Shown here: in pieces, positions 1 through 7,658 of the stretch | How positions within the stretch are numbered: the stretch's first letter is position 1 | How the letters are laid out: every line of letters begins with the position of its first letter | DNA from: Pantoea agglomerans | GTDB taxonomy: Bacteria > Pseudomonadota > Gammaproteobacteria > Enterobacterales > Enterobacteriaceae | Assembly: GCF_021397715.1 (NCBI RefSeq) | Contig: NZ_CP090207.1 | Coordinates: forward strand, 2,108,001-2,172,000 | Length of the DNA stretch: 64,000 nucleotides | Direction of reading: 5' to 3' | The notes under the pieces: generated by a model | What the model was told of the DNA's origin: nothing | Seen by the model: only the letters and a program-made list of their open reading frames with translations | Databases searched by the model: none | Made by a program: the position numbers and the translations under genes

Positions 1-158
1 ATAAATTGCCACCGCAGCGCCAGGATGATGAAGAGGTGAAGGCGATCCGCTGGATGATTGAAGAGTTGCGGATCAGCTATTTTGCCCAGCAGCTCGGCAC
101 GCCTTATCCGATCTCTGACAAGCGCATTCTGCAGACCATGGAGCAGATTGCGGGCTGA
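1..158 (+). CDS. hrpA: HrpA C-terminus (partial)
   Basis: The first 158 bases read in one open frame from position 3 to a TGA at 156-158, giving about 51 residues. The segment around RISYFAQQLGTPYPISDKRI resembles the extreme C-terminus (DUF3418) of the ATP-dependent RNA helicase HrpA, a DEAH-box protein that acts on stalled ribosomes. The helicase core lies outside the window, so the call rests on the tail only. It faces the ydgD gene convergently, with a strong hairpin between them. Confidence 0.7.
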   Translation, partial: KLPPQRQDDEEVKAIRWMIEELRISYFAQQLGTPYPISDKRILQTMEQIAG

Positions 159-165
159 TAAAAAA

Positions 166-195
166 CGGGGGCGCGTCAGTGATGACGCGCCCCCG
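166..195 (-). terminator. Rho-independent terminator of ydgD
   Basis: A perfect 13-bp GC-rich stem (166-178 with 183-195) closes on a GTGA loop. On the minus strand it is followed by a run of U (AAAAA at 161-165 on the plus strand), so it is a canonical terminator for ydgD. It may also stop transcripts arriving from hrpA. Confidence 0.85.
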
Positions 196-220
196 GCTTC
201 TGTTGCCCGTGAAGAGACTG

Positions 221-1030
221 TTACTGCGCTAAGGCTTCCAGTTCATCTCGGAATGAGGTGACGGCAATCGCCCGGTTGTCGGCCAGATAGCGATCTTTGG
301 CGGCCGGTGCCGAGCTCTGTACCGCAATTAACTGCCAGCCATTATCTCCTTTCAGCAGCAGCGGCGAGCCACTGTCGCCGGGCAGCGTATCACACTGATG
401 CGACAGCACGGCGCGCTGCGCCCAGCCGGTAATCAGGCAGTCACTGTGCGAATAGAGCGTATCGAGATGATCGGCCGGATAACCCGCCTGAGTCACTTTG
501 CGGCCGGTCTGCTTCAGCGCCGCGGTTAAATCACTGCGTGAGCCGTCAAACAGCGGAATCGGCGTAATAGCGGAGGGCGGATTACGCAAAATCACGATGC
601 CATAATCAAAGGGGGCAGCATTACTCGGCACGATCCAGCCTTCACCATCCGCTTTGAGCTTCGAAGCCAGCGACGGTTCGACGCGGGCATCGATATCGTG
701 AATTTCATAACGCCAGCCTTTATCACTGGCCATAAAGCGCAACGCAACCGGCTTGTCGAAATTGCCCGGTGGCGCGAGTAAGCAGTGTCCGGCGGTCAGG
801 GCCAGATGCGGTGAAATCAGCGTGGCGGTGCAGAGGTTACCGCTTTCGGTTTCCAGCTGACCAATGGCATCCCAGGGCGCCGCGGTAATATCGGTGATGG
901 CTTGTCGATGATCTTTGCCGAAAAACAGCATTTTGATTTCAGCCGCGGTTGGCGTGTCGTCGTCGTCATCGGCATGAGCAAAGGAGGTAAAGCTGAAAAG
1001 TCCAACCATTAACAAGATAGCCAGGCGCAT
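221..1030 (-). CDS. ydgD: Trypsin-like periplasmic serine protease YdgD
   Basis: A 269-residue secreted serine protease of the S1 (trypsin-like) class. Residues 1-20 form a signal peptide, followed by an acidic DDDDD stretch. The catalytic triad is readable: His82 in TAGHC, Asp142 in FDYGIVIL and Ser220 in GDSGSP. Cysteine pairs around the His and Ser motifs suggest disulfides, in keeping with a periplasmic location. The position next to ydgU and asr matches E. coli, where YdgD is an uncharacterised protease. The substrate is unknown. Linkage to the acid-shock gene hints at an envelope stress role, but that is inference. Confidence 0.9.
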   Translation of the reverse strand: MRLAILLMVGLFSFTSFAHADDDDDTPTAAEIKMLFFGKDHRQAITDITAAPWDAIGQLETESGNLCTATLISPHLALTAGHCLLAPPGNFDKPVALRFMASDKGWRYEIHDIDARVEPSLASKLKADGEGWIVPSNAAPFDYGIVILRNPPSAITPIPLFDGSRSDLTAALKQTGRKVTQAGYPADHLDTLYSHSDCLITGWAQRAVLSHQCDTLPGDSGSPLLLKGDNGWQLIAVQSSAPAAKDRYLADNRAIAVTSFRDELEALAQ

Positions 1031-1145
1031 AGAACTCTCAATGGCGAGAAAAAAGTAACGTTATTGTTATCAGGCAACTGCGATAACTATAGTCGTTAGG
1101 CGCTAAAAAAGGGAGTTTTATTGGTTAATCAGTACGCTACAACCG

Positions 1146-1226
1146 TTAAATAAAAAAGCTCGCTGCCACAATGCCACAGAGGATCATAATCAGCAGAATA
1201 ATTTCGAAGCGATAGCGACGCACCAT
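1146..1226 (-). CDS. ydgU: Small membrane protein YdgU (26 aa)
   Basis: The minus-strand frame from ATG (1226-1224) to TAA (1148-1146) encodes 26 residues: a basic start MVRRYRFE followed by one hydrophobic helix rich in Ile, Leu and Met. A GGAG ribosome site lies 7-10 bases upstream. Sequence pattern, size and position between asr and ydgD match the small E. coli protein YdgU. It is probably a single-pass inner-membrane protein of unknown function. It sits downstream of the asr terminator hairpin on the same strand, so it may be expressed by read-through from asr or from its own weak promoter. Confidence 0.8.
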   Translation of the reverse strand: MVRRYRFEIILLIMILCGIVAASFFI

Positions 1227-1245
1227 TTCATCCACTCCAGTAAAG

Positions 1246-1272
1246 AAACACCCGGCATAACCGGGTGTTTTT
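1246..1272 (-). terminator. Terminator hairpin downstream of asr
   Basis: A 10-bp stem (AAACACCCGG at 1246-1255 with CCGGGTGTTT at 1261-1270) around a CATAA loop separates asr from ydgU. On the minus strand the stem ends in TTT and is followed by CTTT. On the plus strand it continues with TT, so it can work in both directions. Confidence 0.75.
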
Positions 1273-1308
1273 AATCATTAACGCGTGGCCGGGCGCGCTA
1301 CGGCGACC

Positions 1309-1785
1309 TTAGTTCTTAGCCGCTGGTTTAACGACTTTTTTGTGATGAACTTTTTTAGCTGCCTGCGCTTTCTGTGCAGGTTTTACCACTTTCTTGTGGT
1401 GCACTTTTTTAGCCGCCTGGGCTTTCTGTGCAGCAGGCTTAGTCACTTTTTTGTGGTGAACTTTCTTAGCGGCCTGCGCTTTCTGGGCAGCAGGTTTGGT
1501 GGCTTTCTTATGGTGCACTTTCTTAGCAGCCTGCGCTTTCTGCGCAGCCGGTTTTACTGCTTTTTTATGGTGAACTTTTTTAGCCGCCTGCGCTTTCTGT
1601 GCTGCGTCTTTTTTCACCGCTTTTTTGTGTTTCTTGTGTTCAGTTTTGTGTGCAGTTTTTGCTGGCGCAGCTGCGGTCGTTGTGGTCGCAGGTGCAGCGG
1701 CAGGTGCAGCCGTTGTTTCAGCAGCGAAGGCAACAGAAGACATACCCATAGCAGCGGCGACAACCAGTGCAAATAATTTTTTCAT
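1309..1785 (-). CDS. asr: Acid shock protein Asr
   Basis: A 158-residue periplasmic acid-shock protein. Residues 1-21 ([21 protein letters not shown]) are a signal peptide. Next comes an Ala/Thr/Pro-rich segment, then five near-identical 18-19-residue repeats built on [14 protein letters not shown] (residues 61-154). The protein is extremely basic and has no globular domain. The E. coli homologue, about 102 residues, has fewer repeats. Asr is thought to protect the periplasm at low pH and is induced through RstBA. I chose the ATG at 1785, which has a GAGGA site just upstream and begins directly with the signal peptide. An in-frame ATG nine codons earlier lacks these features. Confidence 0.92.
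   Translation of the reverse strand: MKKLFALVVAAAMGMSSVAFAAETTAAPAAAPATTTTAAAPAKTAHKTEHKKHKKAVKKDAAQKAQAAKKVHHKKAVKPAAQKAQAAKKVHHKKATKPAAQKAQAAKKVHHKKVTKPAAQKAQAAKKVHHKKVVKPAQKAQAAKKVHHKKVVKPAAKN
1324..1605 (-). repeat. Tandem 57-nt repeats within asr
   Basis: Five consecutive in-frame units encode [14 protein letters not shown] followed by a variable linker such as AVKPA, ATKPA, VTKPA or VVKPA. The first four are 57 nt and the last is 54 nt. DNA identity between units is high, with differences mainly in third positions. Copy-number change by slippage or recombination would keep the frame, so length variation between strains is expected. Confidence 0.85.
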
Positions 1786-1841
1786 TGCAAATTCCTCGGA
1801 CTTTTTTTTCATGTGTAGCCCACTGCGGGGCCGGTGAAGAG

Positions 1842-1870
1842 ACTATAGGGAAATCGATGCAGGGTGTCCG
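1842..1870 (-). promoter_or_regulatory. Putative asr promoter
   Basis: On the minus strand, CGGACA (1870-1865) is followed after 17 bases by TATAGT (1847-1842). This gives a weak -35 and a reasonable -10 about 57 bases before the asr ATG. A weak -35 fits a promoter that depends on an activator bound just upstream. Confidence 0.5.
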
Positions 1871-1889
1871 TGGGTGTTTGGTATCGGCG

Positions 1890-1903
1890 TGTAACCGATT
1901 GTA
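1890..1903 (-). promoter_or_regulatory. RstA box upstream of asr
   Basis: Read on the minus strand, this is TACAATCGGTTACA. It agrees with the published RstA consensus TACATNTNGTTACA at every fixed base except two. It lies about 60 bases upstream of the likely asr start point, as expected for an activator site. The rstA gene itself is 3 kb away, which supports the assignment. Confidence 0.65.
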
Positions 1904-1917
1904 CAAGGCGGGAAAAG

Positions 1918-1935
1918 GGCGGTCAGATGACCGCC
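1918..1935 (-). terminator. Terminator of the M32 carboxypeptidase gene
   Basis: GGCGGTCA (1918-1925) pairs with TGACCGCC (1928-1935). On the minus strand the hairpin runs into TTTT (AAAA at 1913-1916). It lies just after the carboxypeptidase stop codon and just before the RstA box of asr, insulating the two transcripts. Confidence 0.75.
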
Positions 1936-1942
1936 GCGAAGT

Positions 1943-3430
1943 TTAGTTATTCAGGTAGCGTTGTTCAAGGTGCTGACGGAAAAAGAGCGGATTGAGGGGC
2001 TCGCCGGTGGCGTTAATCAGTAACTGATCGGTTGAGAAGCGGCTGCCATGCTGCCAGATGTTCTGTTGCAGCCAGTGGAAGACCGGCTGCAGTTCGCCGT
2101 GCTGGATCAGCTCGCTGAGCTGTGGAATCGCTTTTTTGACCGCCTGGAACAGCTGGGCGGCGTACATCGCGCCCAGGGTGTAGGTCGGGAAGTAGCCGAA
2201 GGCACCGTCGGTCCAGTGAATATCCTGCATACAGCCATCACGGTAGTTGCCACGAGTATCCAGGCCCAGCGACTGCTGCATCTTCTCATCCCACAGCGCC
2301 GGAATATCTTCAACCTCAATCTCGCCTTCAATCAGCGCCTGCTCAATCTCATAACGCAGAATCACATGCGCCGGGTAGCTGAGCTCGTCGGCATCGACCC
2401 GAATCAGCCCCGGTTTCACCTGCTGCGCCAGCCGGATGAAGTTGTCCGCCTGCAGCGCGGGCTGATCGCCAAAGGTGGTGATGATTTGCGGCAGTATGCG
2501 CTGCAGAAATTCGCGGCTGCGGCCCAGCTGCATCTCCATAAACAGGCTCTGCGATTCGTGAATCGCAGTTGAACGGGCCAGCGCCACCGGCTGACCGCGC
2601 CACTGCTGCGGCAGATTTTGCTCATAGCGTGCGTGACCGGTTTCATGGATCACGCCCATCATGGCGCTGAGAAACTCCTGCTCATTGTAACGGGTGGTGA
2701 TGCGAACATCTTCCGGTACGCCGCCACAGAAGGGATGTGCGCTGACATCCAGCCGCCCGTGGTTAAAGTCGAAACCCAGCGTTTCCATGATGCTCAGGCC
2801 AAGCTGGCGCTGCGCGGGCAGGTCAAACGGTCCCTGCGGCAGCGCAACGGGCTGTTGCGCCTGTTTCTCTACCACCTGCTGTAACAGCTGCGGCAGCCAG
2901 CGTTTGAGTTCGCCAAAGGTCTCATCCAGTCTGGCGCGGGTCATGCCGGGCTCATACAGATCCAGCAATGCGTCATAGCGCGAACAGCCGTTAGCTTCTG
3001 CACGCAACTGCGCTTCCTCACGGCTCAGGCGAACGACTTCTTTCAGGTTGGCAGCAAAACCCTGCCAGTCATTGGCCGGACGCTGGGTGCGCCAGGCATG
3101 TTCACAGACAGAACCAGCCAGCGACTTCGCCTCGACAAAGGCATCCGGTAACAGGCTGGCTTGCTGATAAGCGCGCTTCATTTCATTGAGGTTGGCGCGC
3201 TCCACATCATTCAGGGATTGTTGCTCTGCCTGTTGCAGCAGGTCACCGATTTGCGGGGCGGTCAGAATCTGGTGCTGCAACACGCTCATCTCAGCCAGCG
3301 CTTCACCGCGCGCCCGGCTGCCGCCCGGTGGCATGGTGGTTTGCATATCGCAGCCGGCGATGGCGGTGACGTGATTAAACCGCGACAGGCGCTGAAACTT
3401 CGCGCTAAGTTGTTGATACGCTGAGGTCAT
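1943..3430 (-). CDS. M32 (Taq-type) metallocarboxypeptidase
   Basis: This 495-residue protein has the length and motifs of thermostable carboxypeptidase 1 (peptidase family M32). HETGH (residues 262-266) supplies two zinc ligands and the general base, and HESQ (291-294), about 25 residues later, supplies the third ligand. There is no signal peptide, so it should be cytoplasmic, removing C-terminal residues from peptides. The ATG has an AAGGAG site 7 bases upstream. It starts only 20 bases after the rstB stop on the same strand, with no terminator visible between them, so rstA-rstB-carboxypeptidase is probably one transcript. In E. coli the gene in this place is tus. No family gene symbol was recognised. 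Confidence 0.88.
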   Translation of the reverse strand: MTSAYQQLSAKFQRLSRFNHVTAIAGCDMQTTMPPGGSRARGEALAEMSVLQHQILTAPQIGDLLQQAEQQSLNDVERANLNEMKRAYQQASLLPDAFVEAKSLAGSVCEHAWRTQRPANDWQGFAANLKEVVRLSREEAQLRAEANGCSRYDALLDLYEPGMTRARLDETFGELKRWLPQLLQQVVEKQAQQPVALPQGPFDLPAQRQLGLSIMETLGFDFNHGRLDVSAHPFCGGVPEDVRITTRYNEQEFLSAMMGVIHETGHARYEQNLPQQWRGQPVALARSTAIHESQSLFMEMQLGRSREFLQRILPQIITTFGDQPALQADNFIRLAQQVKPGLIRVDADELSYPAHVILRYEIEQALIEGEIEVEDIPALWDEKMQQSLGLDTRGNYRDGCMQDIHWTDGAFGYFPTYTLGAMYAAQLFQAVKKAIPQLSELIQHGELQPVFHWLQQNIWQHGSRFSTDQLLINATGEPLNPLFFRQHLEQRYLNN

Positions 3431-3450
3431 GTAAGACTCCTTGTAATAGT

Positions 3451-4752
3451 TTAACGCAGCGGAATTTCCCGCAAGGGTAGATCAACCGGCCAGCAAAAGC
3501 GAACGCTGGCCCCGCCGAGCGGGCTGGACTCAATCGTCACCTGGCCACTCAGCGCCTGCGCAATAGAGTGCACTATCGCCAGCCCGAGTCCGCATCCGCC
3601 GGTTGCCCGATCGCGGCTGGGGTCGAGCCGGACAAAAGGTTCGAATACCCGCTGGCGTTCTTCAGCCGGAATGCCAGGCCCATCATCTTCCACCTGCAGG
3701 CAGCCCATTGGTCCGTCAAACCACAGGCTGATTCGCAGCCGCTGACTGGCATAGCGCAGCGCGTTGTTGACCAGATTATCCAGTACCCGCTCCATCAGCC
3801 GGGTATCGGAGACGCCGGTGTTTTCCCGCTGTGGCAGATCAAGATCCATCTGAACCTGCGGATTGATGGCGCGAAAGTCATCGAGCCGCTCGCGCAGCCA
3901 GTTCGCCAGATCCAGCGAACGCAGGTTGAGGTCGACGCGAGGCCGGTCGAGCCGGGCATAGGTCAGCAGCTCTTCAATCAGGCTCTCCAGCTGGCCGATA
4001 TCGCGGTTGAGCGCCACCCGCTCGCCATCCGTCAGGTTATCGCTCATCTCCAGCCGGTAGCGCAGGCGAACCAGCGGCGTTCGTAGCTCATGCGCAATGC
4101 CATCAATCAGCTGCTTCTTACTGGCAACCAGCGTATTGATGTTCTCCGCCATCTGGTTAAAGGCGATGCCAAGCCGGAACAGGCTGGAGGTGCTGTCAAA
4201 ATGGGTGCGCACATCCAGTTCACCGCGGCCAAAGCGCTGAGCAGCTTTTTCCAGCCGCTGCATCTCTTTCCAGTGCGGTCGCATCCAGATAAAGACGGGC
4301 AGCGCCAGCGACATGCCGATAAACACCAGCAGCGCAATATCCAGCAGCCGCATCTGGTGCAGGTAGAACAGATAGGGGATCGGTCCGACCGACAGCACGT
4401 AGTGGCTGCGCGGAATATGCTGCAAAAAGGTGTATTGATCGTCGAGCGCGACAATTTCACCGGCGCGCAACCGACGCATATTGCCGTCATCGAGCTGATA
4501 TTTGCTCATAGGCTCAATGTGCAGATCGAACGAGAGCCCGAGATCGAGACTCTTGATGGTTTTATTCCAGTCGCGCGGCGGAATCTCCCGCAGTTCACTG
4601 CGAATCAGATAGAGTGAACTGGCCATCAGGTCGTTCATCGACTGGCGGCCCGCCCGCTCTGCGGTGAATTTATAGACCAGACCGACCAGCAGCGTCATCA
4701 CCAGAAAGCAGACAAACAGCAGCAGGTAGAACTGTATAAAAAGCTTTCTCAT
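3451..4752 (-). CDS. rstB: Sensor histidine kinase RstB
   Basis: A 433-residue membrane histidine kinase. There are transmembrane segments at about 7-27 and 136-156 flanking a periplasmic sensor of about 110 residues, then a HAMP linker. The H box IDGIAHELRTPLVRLR contains the phosphorylated His221. The N box (DNLVNNALRYA) and G box (DDGPGIP, GCGLGLAIVHS) of the ATPase domain follow. Sequence and pairing with rstA match RstB, the PhoP-linked acid and magnesium-responsive kinase of enterobacteria. Its start codon overlaps the rstA stop by 4 bases, so the pair is translationally coupled. Confidence 0.93.
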   Translation of the reverse strand: MRKLFIQFYLLLFVCFLVMTLLVGLVYKFTAERAGRQSMNDLMASSLYLIRSELREIPPRDWNKTIKSLDLGLSFDLHIEPMSKYQLDDGNMRRLRAGEIVALDDQYTFLQHIPRSHYVLSVGPIPYLFYLHQMRLLDIALLVFIGMSLALPVFIWMRPHWKEMQRLEKAAQRFGRGELDVRTHFDSTSSLFRLGIAFNQMAENINTLVASKKQLIDGIAHELRTPLVRLRYRLEMSDNLTDGERVALNRDIGQLESLIEELLTYARLDRPRVDLNLRSLDLANWLRERLDDFRAINPQVQMDLDLPQRENTGVSDTRLMERVLDNLVNNALRYASQRLRISLWFDGPMGCLQVEDDGPGIPAEERQRVFEPFVRLDPSRDRATGGCGLGLAIVHSIAQALSGQVTIESSPLGGASVRFCWPVDLPLREIPLR

Positions 4753-5474
4753 AGCACGCGAGTGTCCCAGGCCTGTGGCGCAAACAGATAGCCTTTGTTA
4801 CGAATCGTTTTGATACGGAACGGCTCGGTGGCGCTGTCGTGCAGTTTTTTGCGCAGGCGCGAAATGGCAACGTCAATGCTGCGGTCAAGACCGTCATAGC
4901 TGACGCCACGCAGCGTTTTGAGCAGCGCATCGCGATTCAGGATCTGTCCGGCGTGGCTGGCGAGGACCCATAACAGGTCGAAATCTGCGGTGGAAAGGGC
5001 GATCTGCTCGTCAAACAGGGTCACCTGACGATTCAGGGCATCGATAGTCAGCGAGCCGAAACGCAGCATCCGATTGGCGGCCGGGGCAGGCGGCGTATCT
5101 TCCGGCTGTCCCTGCAGTGACTGGCGCAGATGCAGACGCAGGCGCGCCAGCAGCACTGCGGGCGGAGTGGTTTTCAGGATATAGTCCTGCGCGCCCATCT
5201 CCAGTGCCAGAATATGATTCATGTCGCTGTCGAGCGAGGTCAGCAACACAATCGGTCCCTGCCAGTTGGCTCGCAGGTCGCGGCAAATAGTCATGCCATC
5301 TTTGCCTGGCAGCATGATATCCAGCATCACCAGGTCCGGCTGTTGTTCCGCGATCACCGCTTCGGCACGATCGCCACGCGTCTCGACAATGACGTCAATA
5401 TCATGACGTCCCAGGTAAGCGGCAATCAGCTCGCCCACTTCGGGTTCATCTTCTACATAAACGATTTTGTTCAT
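4749..5474 (-). CDS. rstA: Response regulator RstA
   Basis: A 241-residue OmpR/PhoB-type response regulator. The receiver domain has the acidic pair Glu8-Asp9 and the phosphoacceptor Asp52 in MLDIMLPGKDG. A C-terminal winged helix (about 140-235) contains SIDVAISRLRKKL. RstA activates asr, and a good RstA box is present in front of asr here. It is the first gene of the rstA-rstB-carboxypeptidase run. I saw no strong Shine-Dalgarno site and no clear PhoP box in the 150 bases upstream, although PhoP controls rstA in E. coli. Confidence 0.94.
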   Translation of the reverse strand: MNKIVYVEDEPEVGELIAAYLGRHDIDVIVETRGDRAEAVIAEQQPDLVMLDIMLPGKDGMTICRDLRANWQGPIVLLTSLDSDMNHILALEMGAQDYILKTTPPAVLLARLRLHLRQSLQGQPEDTPPAPAANRMLRFGSLTIDALNRQVTLFDEQIALSTADFDLLWVLASHAGQILNRDALLKTLRGVSYDGLDRSIDVAISRLRKKLHDSATEPFRIKTIRNKGYLFAPQAWDTRVL

Positions 5475-5651
5475 AGTTCACTGCGCGGAATAAGGATGAA
5501 CGAAAGCATATCTTTTCCTGGTCCTGAGCTCTACGCTATCGCACGAAATATCCTTATCTCACTGGTATATAACCGGCAAAATGTGCCATCATAACCGCGG
5601 CCTTTCTGCGCCAGGTTCGGAACCGTAATGATTAATATGAGGAGCGTGAGT

Positions 5652-6065
5652 GTGTCTGATAAAGAGCTGGCATCAGCCATATACAGTGACCGCATCTGCT
5701 TCAATTACAGTGATTTTCTTTCCGCTTCCTGCAAAAAACGCTGGAGCTTCGTCGATGCGATCTATGGTGTGATGCCGATTTTCGGCATGGTAACCCGTAA
5801 ATCTGCGCACAGCTTACAGGCGAGTGATGACCAGCTTAAAGAATTAGCATTACAAATCATTTCCACTCAGGTCAGCGACGAAATTAACATTGCCCGTTTA
5901 ATTACGCTGGCTGAACAGCAACAGATTAGCCGCTTTGATATTCAGCTGCCTTATCCGCTTTCTGCAGAGCAGCTGGATGCCATTCATCAGGAATACCGCA
6001 AGCCGCTGAATCTGACACAGCAGGATGACCTGCTGTGCGTCGCCATTCCGTTACAGTCACATTAA
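5652..6065 (+). CDS. Hypothetical protein divergent from rstA
   Basis: I do not recognise this protein (137 residues from the chosen start). It has no signal peptide and no membrane segment, with a mix of helices rich in Gln, Leu and Asp and the segment SCKKRWSFVDAIYGVMPIFGMV near residue 25. The C-terminal half (TLAEQQQISRFDIQLPYPLSAEQLDAI) reads like a small alpha/beta fold. GTG at 5652 is preferred because GAGGAG sits 7 bases upstream. ATG at 5628 or 5637 are alternatives without such a site. It occupies the interval that holds folM and ydgC in E. coli. Its stop codon overlaps that of ydgI. Confidence 0.65.
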   Translation: MSDKELASAIYSDRICFNYSDFLSASCKKRWSFVDAIYGVMPIFGMVTRKSAHSLQASDDQLKELALQIISTQVSDEINIARLITLAEQQQISRFDIQLPYPLSAEQLDAIHQEYRKPLNLTQQDDLLCVAIPLQSH

Positions 6066-7453
6066 GTCGTCAGCTGCCACACCGCAGGCAGCGTTGCCGC
6101 CATCAACAGCCCCATCGCAATCCGTTCCAGTGAGGTCAGCGCAATATCCGCGCGGCCGCCGCGTCGTGCAAACAGAAACAGCAATAAGCCTGGCGCATAG
6201 AGAATGACTGAGGCCATCAGATGAAGCGGGCCGGATGCGTAAAGCAGCCAGATGCCGTAGAGGCTGGCACCAATGCCCACCGCCATTGCCAGCGGCTTAT
6301 GCTGGCCACGAACCACTTTGATCAGGTAGAGACCCACCAGCAGATAGGGCACCAGGATCATCTCTGAGGCGATGGTCAGCAGGTTGTTGTAATTGGCACC
6401 GGTCACCGCGATCAGGATCAGACAGAGCTGAATGCTGCCGTTGGTCAGCCAGAGTGAGGCGGCTGGCGCATTGTGTCTGTTCTGCCGGGCAATGCTGCGC
6501 GGGAAAGCACCTTGCTGCGCAGCAATTAACGGCACTTCGGCCGCCATAATGGTCCAGCTCAGATAAGCGCCACAGACCGAAATGATCAAACCGATGGCAA
6601 TCACCGCATCGCCCCAGTTCCCCATCAGGCGGGTCATTAATCCGGCCATCGACGGATTGCGCATCTCCGCCAGCTCAGCACGCGGCACCACGCCCAGTGA
6701 CAATAACGTCACCAGCAGGTAGACCAGCAGCGCTGCCAGTACCGCCAGCAGCGTTGCCCGACCAACATCCTTTTTCTGCCGGGCTCGCGCTGACACCACC
6801 ACCGCACCTTCGACCCCGATAAACACCCACAGGGTGATCAGCATAGTCTGCTTAATCTGCTCCCACAGCGGCTGTCCCAGCGTGACGCCGGAGAAATCGA
6901 AGCGGAACCGATCGTAGTTAAACGCCAGCACCGCCAGCACAATAAACAGCAGCAGCGGCACCAGTTTGCCCAGCGTCGCCATCAGGTTAATGCTGGCGGC
7001 TGTTTGCACGCCGCGCAGCACCAGCCAGTGCACCAGCCACAGCAGGACGGATGCGCCGAGCATCGCCTGCCAGGTATTGCCGTCACCAAAAACGACATGG
7101 CCTGGGCTGTCCGTGAAGAAGCTGAGCGCGGAAAAGACGATCACCAGATAGGATACGTTAGCGATGACCGCGCACAGCCAGTAACCCCAGGCGGAACAGA
7201 AGCCCATCAGCTCGCCAAAGCCGGCGCGCGCGTAGGTAAAGATGCCACCATCCAGATCGGGTTTGAGACGGGTCAGCAGCAGCATCGCCAGCGACAGAAA
7301 AATAATGCCGACGCCGGTAATCAGCCAGCCAATCAGCAGTGCGGCCGGGCCAGCCACCGCGGCCATATTTTGCGGCAGACTGAACACGCCTGCGCCGAGC
7401 ATTGAACTCAGCACCAGCGCAGTCAGGGCACCGAGACCTAATTTTTTCTCCAA
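6062..7453 (-). CDS. ydgI: YdgI, arginine/ornithine antiporter-like permease
   Basis: A 463-residue APC-superfamily amino acid permease with about twelve hydrophobic segments. The N-terminus (LSSMLGAGVFSLPQNMA) carries the unwound-helix glycine motif of the family. The segments LDGGIFTYARAGFGELMGFCSAWGYW and MLITLWVFIGVEGAVVVSARAR match E. coli YdgI closely, a predicted basic amino acid antiporter of the ArcD type. Its substrate is inferred from the family only. As in E. coli it lies upstream of rstA and beside ydgH. The stop codon shares the palindrome TTAA (6062-6065) with the convergent hypothetical gene. Confidence 0.9.
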   Translation of the reverse strand: MEKKLGLGALTALVLSSMLGAGVFSLPQNMAAVAGPAALLIGWLITGVGIIFLSLAMLLLTRLKPDLDGGIFTYARAGFGELMGFCSAWGYWLCAVIANVSYLVIVFSALSFFTDSPGHVVFGDGNTWQAMLGASVLLWLVHWLVLRGVQTAASINLMATLGKLVPLLLFIVLAVLAFNYDRFRFDFSGVTLGQPLWEQIKQTMLITLWVFIGVEGAVVVSARARQKKDVGRATLLAVLAALLVYLLVTLLSLGVVPRAELAEMRNPSMAGLMTRLMGNWGDAVIAIGLIISVCGAYLSWTIMAAEVPLIAAQQGAFPRSIARQNRHNAPAASLWLTNGSIQLCLILIAVTGANYNNLLTIASEMILVPYLLVGLYLIKVVRGQHKPLAMAVGIGASLYGIWLLYASGPLHLMASVILYAPGLLLFLFARRGGRADIALTSLERIAMGLLMAATLPAVWQLTT

Positions 7454-7630
7454 AACAACCTTCCCGCTAGCATATATGGCTGGGTAAACCAGTATTCATC
7501 TCAGGTATATCGTCGCCGTCAGGCAAATAACAATGAGAATATCCGGTCAAACAGGCGGCAGATTTTACGGAGTGCGGCAGGGGATGGCAATGCGTGAATA
7601 TGCAAAACAGCACAGGAATTATGCAAACAG

Positions 7631-7652
7631 CAGGGCGGCGGGCGCCGCCCTG
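7631..7652 (-). terminator. Terminator hairpin of ydgH
   Basis: CAGGGCGGCG (7631-7640) pairs with CGCCGCCCTG (7643-7652), a very stable stem just downstream of the ydgH stop. On the minus strand it continues as CTGTTTGC, so the U tract is weak, but position and stability support termination. Confidence 0.6.
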
Positions 7653-7658
7653 GCAGGA

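Noticed and set aside
1324..1605. Regularly spaced repeats resembling a CRISPR array
   Set aside because: Units are contiguous with no spacers, stay in frame and encode the Asr repeats.
1285..1776. 163-codon plus-strand frame rich in Phe, Leu, Arg and Cys
   Set aside because: It is the antisense of the asr repeat array; the repetitive codons keep the opposite strand open. Asr with its signal peptide is clearly the real gene.
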